A DNA stretch of 64,000 nt from contig NZ_JARVRF010000005.1 in assembly GCF_030209835.1 (NCBI RefSeq), positions 60,277-124,276 on the forward strand. The letters are read 5' to 3'. Below, piece after piece: positions 62,311 to 64,000 of the stretch. Position 1 is the first letter of the stretch. Each line of letters starts with the position of its first letter. The notes beneath the pieces were generated by a model. It made no database searches and was not told where the DNA came from. It saw only the letters and a program-made list of their open reading frames with translations. Both the position numbers and the translations under genes were made by a program. This DNA comes from Arthrobacter sp. efr-133-R2A-120. GTDB taxonomy: Bacteria > Actinomycetota > Actinomycetes > Actinomycetales > Micrococcaceae.

Positions 62311-62352
62311 GCCCGACAAGGTTGCACCGGGAACAAAGCGCCCGGGTCCCGA

Positions 62353-62380
62353 GGTTAGGGTAGGTCAACAGGACCTAACC
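62353..62380. promoter_or_regulatory. inverted repeat before acetyltransferase gene
   Basis: GGTTAGG and CCTAACC, separated by 14 bases, frame a second pair TAGGTC / GACCTA. The element ends one base before the GAGGAG ribosome site (62381). It could be an operator or could sequester the ribosome site in mRNA. Inference from sequence only. Confidence 0.4.
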
Positions 62381-62392
62381 GAGGAGCTAGCG

Positions 62393-62746
62393 ATGACCGA
62401 TGCCACTTTCCGCCACAATGTTGACCGCGAGCGCTTTGAAGTGCTCGCCGATGGCGGCGTGATCGGTAAGGCCGCGTACAAATCGTACGACGACGGCGGG
62501 TCCCCGCAGCGGATCTTCTACCACACCGTGATCAACGAGGAGTTCGGCGGGCAAGGGCTGGCGGGCAGGCTCGCCGAAGTGGCCCTGAACGAGACCGTGA
62601 GTGAGGGACTCGGGATCGTGCCGGTGTGCCCCTTCATCAAGAAGTTCCTCACCAAGCACCCGGAATACGCGGCGAACGCGGCTGCCCCGACCCTGGCGCA
62701 CTTGGAGTACCTCAACGCTGCCCTCGTTCCGGCCGCCAGGGCCTAA
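62393..62746 (+). CDS. GNAT-like N-acetyltransferase (YjdJ type)
   Basis: A 117-residue small acetyltransferase of the short Gcn5-like group. VLADGGVIGKAAYKSYDDGG precedes FYHTVINEEFGGQGLAGRLAEVALN, whose GGQGLAGRL is the acetyl-CoA pyrophosphate loop. VPVCPFIKKFLTKHPEY is the usual C-terminal signature. ATG 62393 follows GAGGAG. The substrate (protein or small metabolite) is unknown. The upstream inverted repeat may regulate it. Confidence 0.87.
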   Translation: MTDATFRHNVDRERFEVLADGGVIGKAAYKSYDDGGSPQRIFYHTVINEEFGGQGLAGRLAEVALNETVSEGLGIVPVCPFIKKFLTKHPEYAANAAAPTLAHLEYLNAALVPAARA

Positions 62747-62774
62747 AAGCGGCGGGTCGCGCCGCCGTCGAGCC

Positions 62775-63530
62775 TCACGAATACATCAATGAACCGGGAG
62801 TCGTCAGGACTTCGCCGGTCTCCAGCCAGGTCTTGAGGCCGGAGAGGATCATCGGCCAACCGCCGTAGATCTGGTCGTTGCCGCCCTCGCGCAAGTCGCT
62901 GTGGGTGACGGTCAGATGGCAAGAGTCGCCGACGGGCTCGATTTCCCAGGTGACGCGTGATGTGCCCTCGGCTTTGACGTCCTCGCCCCAGAGAGCGCGC
63001 ATGGTCTGGACGAGCCGTCGCGGGGGATCGACCTCCACGTTTTCGCCTTCGCCGAGGACCATTCCGTTGGCCTTGGGATTGTGCATCTCGTAGTGCCCGC
63101 CCGGCGTCCAGTCGGCAGTGTGGGTGTTGCCGAACTGGTATTTGCTGCGGGTGTCGCTGTCCGTGATGGCATCCCAGAGCCGTTCCGGAGTGGTCTTGAT
63201 GTAGATTTCGAAGATCTTTTCCACGGGACTTTCCAATCTGGTTTTGAGGTCGCTCAACGCAGCGGCCCATGGTTCTGCATATTTGCTCACCCAGCGGTCG
63301 TGGACGAGCCTGATGGGTACCGGATTCAGGTAATGGAGCTTTTCGCGACCGCGACGGCGGGTCACAACCAGCCCGGCTTCCTCAAGGATCTTGAGGTGCT
63401 TCATGATCCCGAAACGGGTCATGTCGAACCGTGCTTCAAGCGCGCTGAGCGTCTGCCCGTCCTCGCGGAAGAGCTCGTCGAGCAGATCCCTGCGGGTGGG
63501 GTCGGAGAGTGCCTTGAAGACGGCGTCCAT
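62775..63530 (-). CDS. ArsR-family regulator fused to SRPBCC (AHSA1) domain
   Basis: A 251-residue fusion. Residues about 1-90 form an ArsR winged helix (MDAVFKALSDPTRRDLLDEL, then MTRFGIMKHLKILEEAGLVV). Residues about 105-240 are a START-like/AHSA1 domain (IFEIYIKTTPERLWDAITDS, then HYEMHNPKANGMVLGEG and WPMILSGLKTWLETGE) that binds a hydrophobic ligand. ATG 63530 is supported by promoter geometry: the -10 box ends six bases before it, which implies a leaderless mRNA; an in-frame ATG at 63551 would lie inside the promoter. Probably a ligand-responsive autoregulator. No obvious target other than itself. Confidence 0.86.
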   Translation of the reverse strand: MDAVFKALSDPTRRDLLDELFREDGQTLSALEARFDMTRFGIMKHLKILEEAGLVVTRRRGREKLHYLNPVPIRLVHDRWVSKYAEPWAAALSDLKTRLESPVEKIFEIYIKTTPERLWDAITDSDTRSKYQFGNTHTADWTPGGHYEMHNPKANGMVLGEGENVEVDPPRRLVQTMRALWGEDVKAEGTSRVTWEIEPVGDSCHLTVTHSDLREGGNDQIYGGWPMILSGLKTWLETGEVLTTPGSLMYS

Positions 63531-63536
63531 GCATTC

Positions 63537-63566
63537 AGAATAGGTGACCATTTGGTCACATGTCAA
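63537..63566 (-). promoter_or_regulatory. promoter with operator between -35 and -10, ArsR-SRPBCC gene
   Basis: On the minus strand TTGACA (63566-63561), an 18-base spacer and TATTCT (63542-63537) form a good promoter ending six bases before the ATG. The spacer holds GTGACCATTTGGTCAC (63544-63559), a palindrome with seven-base perfect arms. An ArsR dimer bound there would block the promoter, a classic autorepression layout. Confidence 0.65.
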
Positions 63567-63595
63567 CGGATTCGGGCGGTCTGGAATTGGGTGGT

Positions 63596-64000
63596 TTATG
63601 TCCGGGTGGGTCTGAAGTAGTGGTTGCGTCGGGGTGTTTGGCGGGGGTCGAGGTGGGGTGGTGGTTTGAACCATGCCGTGCCGGTTTCCATGGTGATGGT
63701 CCAGTGTTCTTTGTGGATGACGTGGTGGTGGTGGCTGCATAGCAGGGTGCCGTTGTCGGTGCTCGTGGTGCCGCCGTTGGACCAGTAGGTGATGTGGTGG
63801 GCTTCGCACCAGGGTGCGGGGATGGTGCAGTCGGGGAAGGTGCAGCCTTGGTCGCGGGCGATGATGGCTTTGCGGATGTGGGGCGGGAAGATCCTGGTGG
63901 TGCGGCCGATGTCCAGGACGCGGCTGTCGCTGCCGAGCAGGACGGGGATGATGTCCGCGTCGCAGGCGATCTTGCGGATGACCGAGGGGTGGATCGGGCC
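63596..64000 (-). CDS. DUF222 / HNH endonuclease, 5' part outside the window
   Basis: An open minus-strand frame runs from the window edge to a TAA at 63596 (134 residues of the C-terminus). It contains the HNH motif CTFPDCTIPAPWCEAHHI, then YWSNGGTTSTDNGTLLCSHHH with HHHHVIHKEHW, and ends RRNHYFRPTRT. This is the C-terminal nuclease half of the DUF222-HNH family (13E12-like), which is multicopy in actinobacteria. The upstream DUF222 part and start lie beyond position 64000. Function of the family is unsettled. Confidence 0.88.
   Translation of the reverse strand, partial: GPIHPSVIRKIACDADIIPVLLGSDSRVLDIGRTTRIFPPHIRKAIIARDQGCTFPDCTIPAPWCEAHHITYWSNGGTTSTDNGTLLCSHHHHVIHKEHWTITMETGTAWFKPPPHLDPRQTPRRNHYFRPTRT

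Overview
The window looks like chromosomal DNA from an Arthrobacter-type actinobacterium (Micrococcaceae, in the Arthrobacter / Paenarthrobacter / Pseudarthrobacter group). The support is uniformly high GC with strong G/C at third codon positions, frequent GTG and TTG starts, many ATGA or GTGA four-base overlaps, and lineage-typical families: a DUF222/HNH endonuclease, the BsaP biotin-synthase helper, an MSMEG_6728-family protein and a DUF6318 lipoprotein. I see no rRNA, tRNA, insertion sequence, integrase, prophage or CRISPR array. Species identity is inference.

Layout. 1-10.3 kb: a cut APC permease, a secreted multidomain sialidase, a two-gene unit of a ureohydrolase (agmatinase/guanidinobutyrase type) plus a TPP-dependent decarboxylase (AruI-like), and a MarR regulator with a 14-TM efflux pump that carries a coiled-coil tail. 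10.6-17.7 kb: a heterodimeric ABC exporter, a thioesterase, CutC and a DUF5107/TPR protein. 17.9-22.1 kb: a restriction patch with McrB, McrC and an orphan Vsr endonuclease. 22.1-25.0 kb: a divergent histidine kinase/response regulator pair bracketed by short repeats.

25.0-30.6 kb is a tightly coupled minus-strand biotin operon, bioB-bsaP-bioA-bioF-bioD-P450, in which every junction is a four-base overlap. Its last gene is a P450 whose usual ExxR motif is missing. 30.8-38.9 kb holds an NCS1 transporter behind a tiny leader ORF, a lipoprotein, a secreted protein broken by a one-base slip, a GAF regulator divergent from an NTF2-FMO fusion monooxygenase, and an Old Yellow Enzyme.

39.0-47.3 kb is the most interesting region: a GntR regulator and a seven-gene operon (TIM-barrel isomerase-like protein, fused dihydroxyacetone kinase, RpiB-like isomerase, 3-hydroxyacyl-CoA-dehydrogenase-like oxidoreductase, SDR, ACS-family MFS transporter, divergent TPI-like protein). 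Kinase + TPI paralogue + RpiB paralogue is the known route from an erythrulose to D-erythrose 4-phosphate (EryH/EryI in Brucella, Ler/Der in mycobacteria). The front end (TIM barrel plus two dehydrogenases and an organic-anion-type transporter) suggests a C4 or branched sugar acid/polyol feeding that route. A shared TCCTATAGGA palindrome lies before both gntR and the operon.

47.3-64 kb: a large TM0106-type nuclease/helicase, a DUF1648-type membrane protein with a YtrA-like GntR regulator, a fungal-FCY1-like cytosine deaminase, a CBS protein, Tex, a PAS-EAL phosphodiesterase, an MSMEG_6728 protein, an adenine-deaminase-like protein, a chimeric winged-helix / Lys-Ala-rich / X25 protein, an acetyltransferase, an apparently leaderless ArsR-SRPBCC fusion, and a cut DUF222/HNH endonuclease. 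Long palindromic hairpins with related sequences recur between genes.
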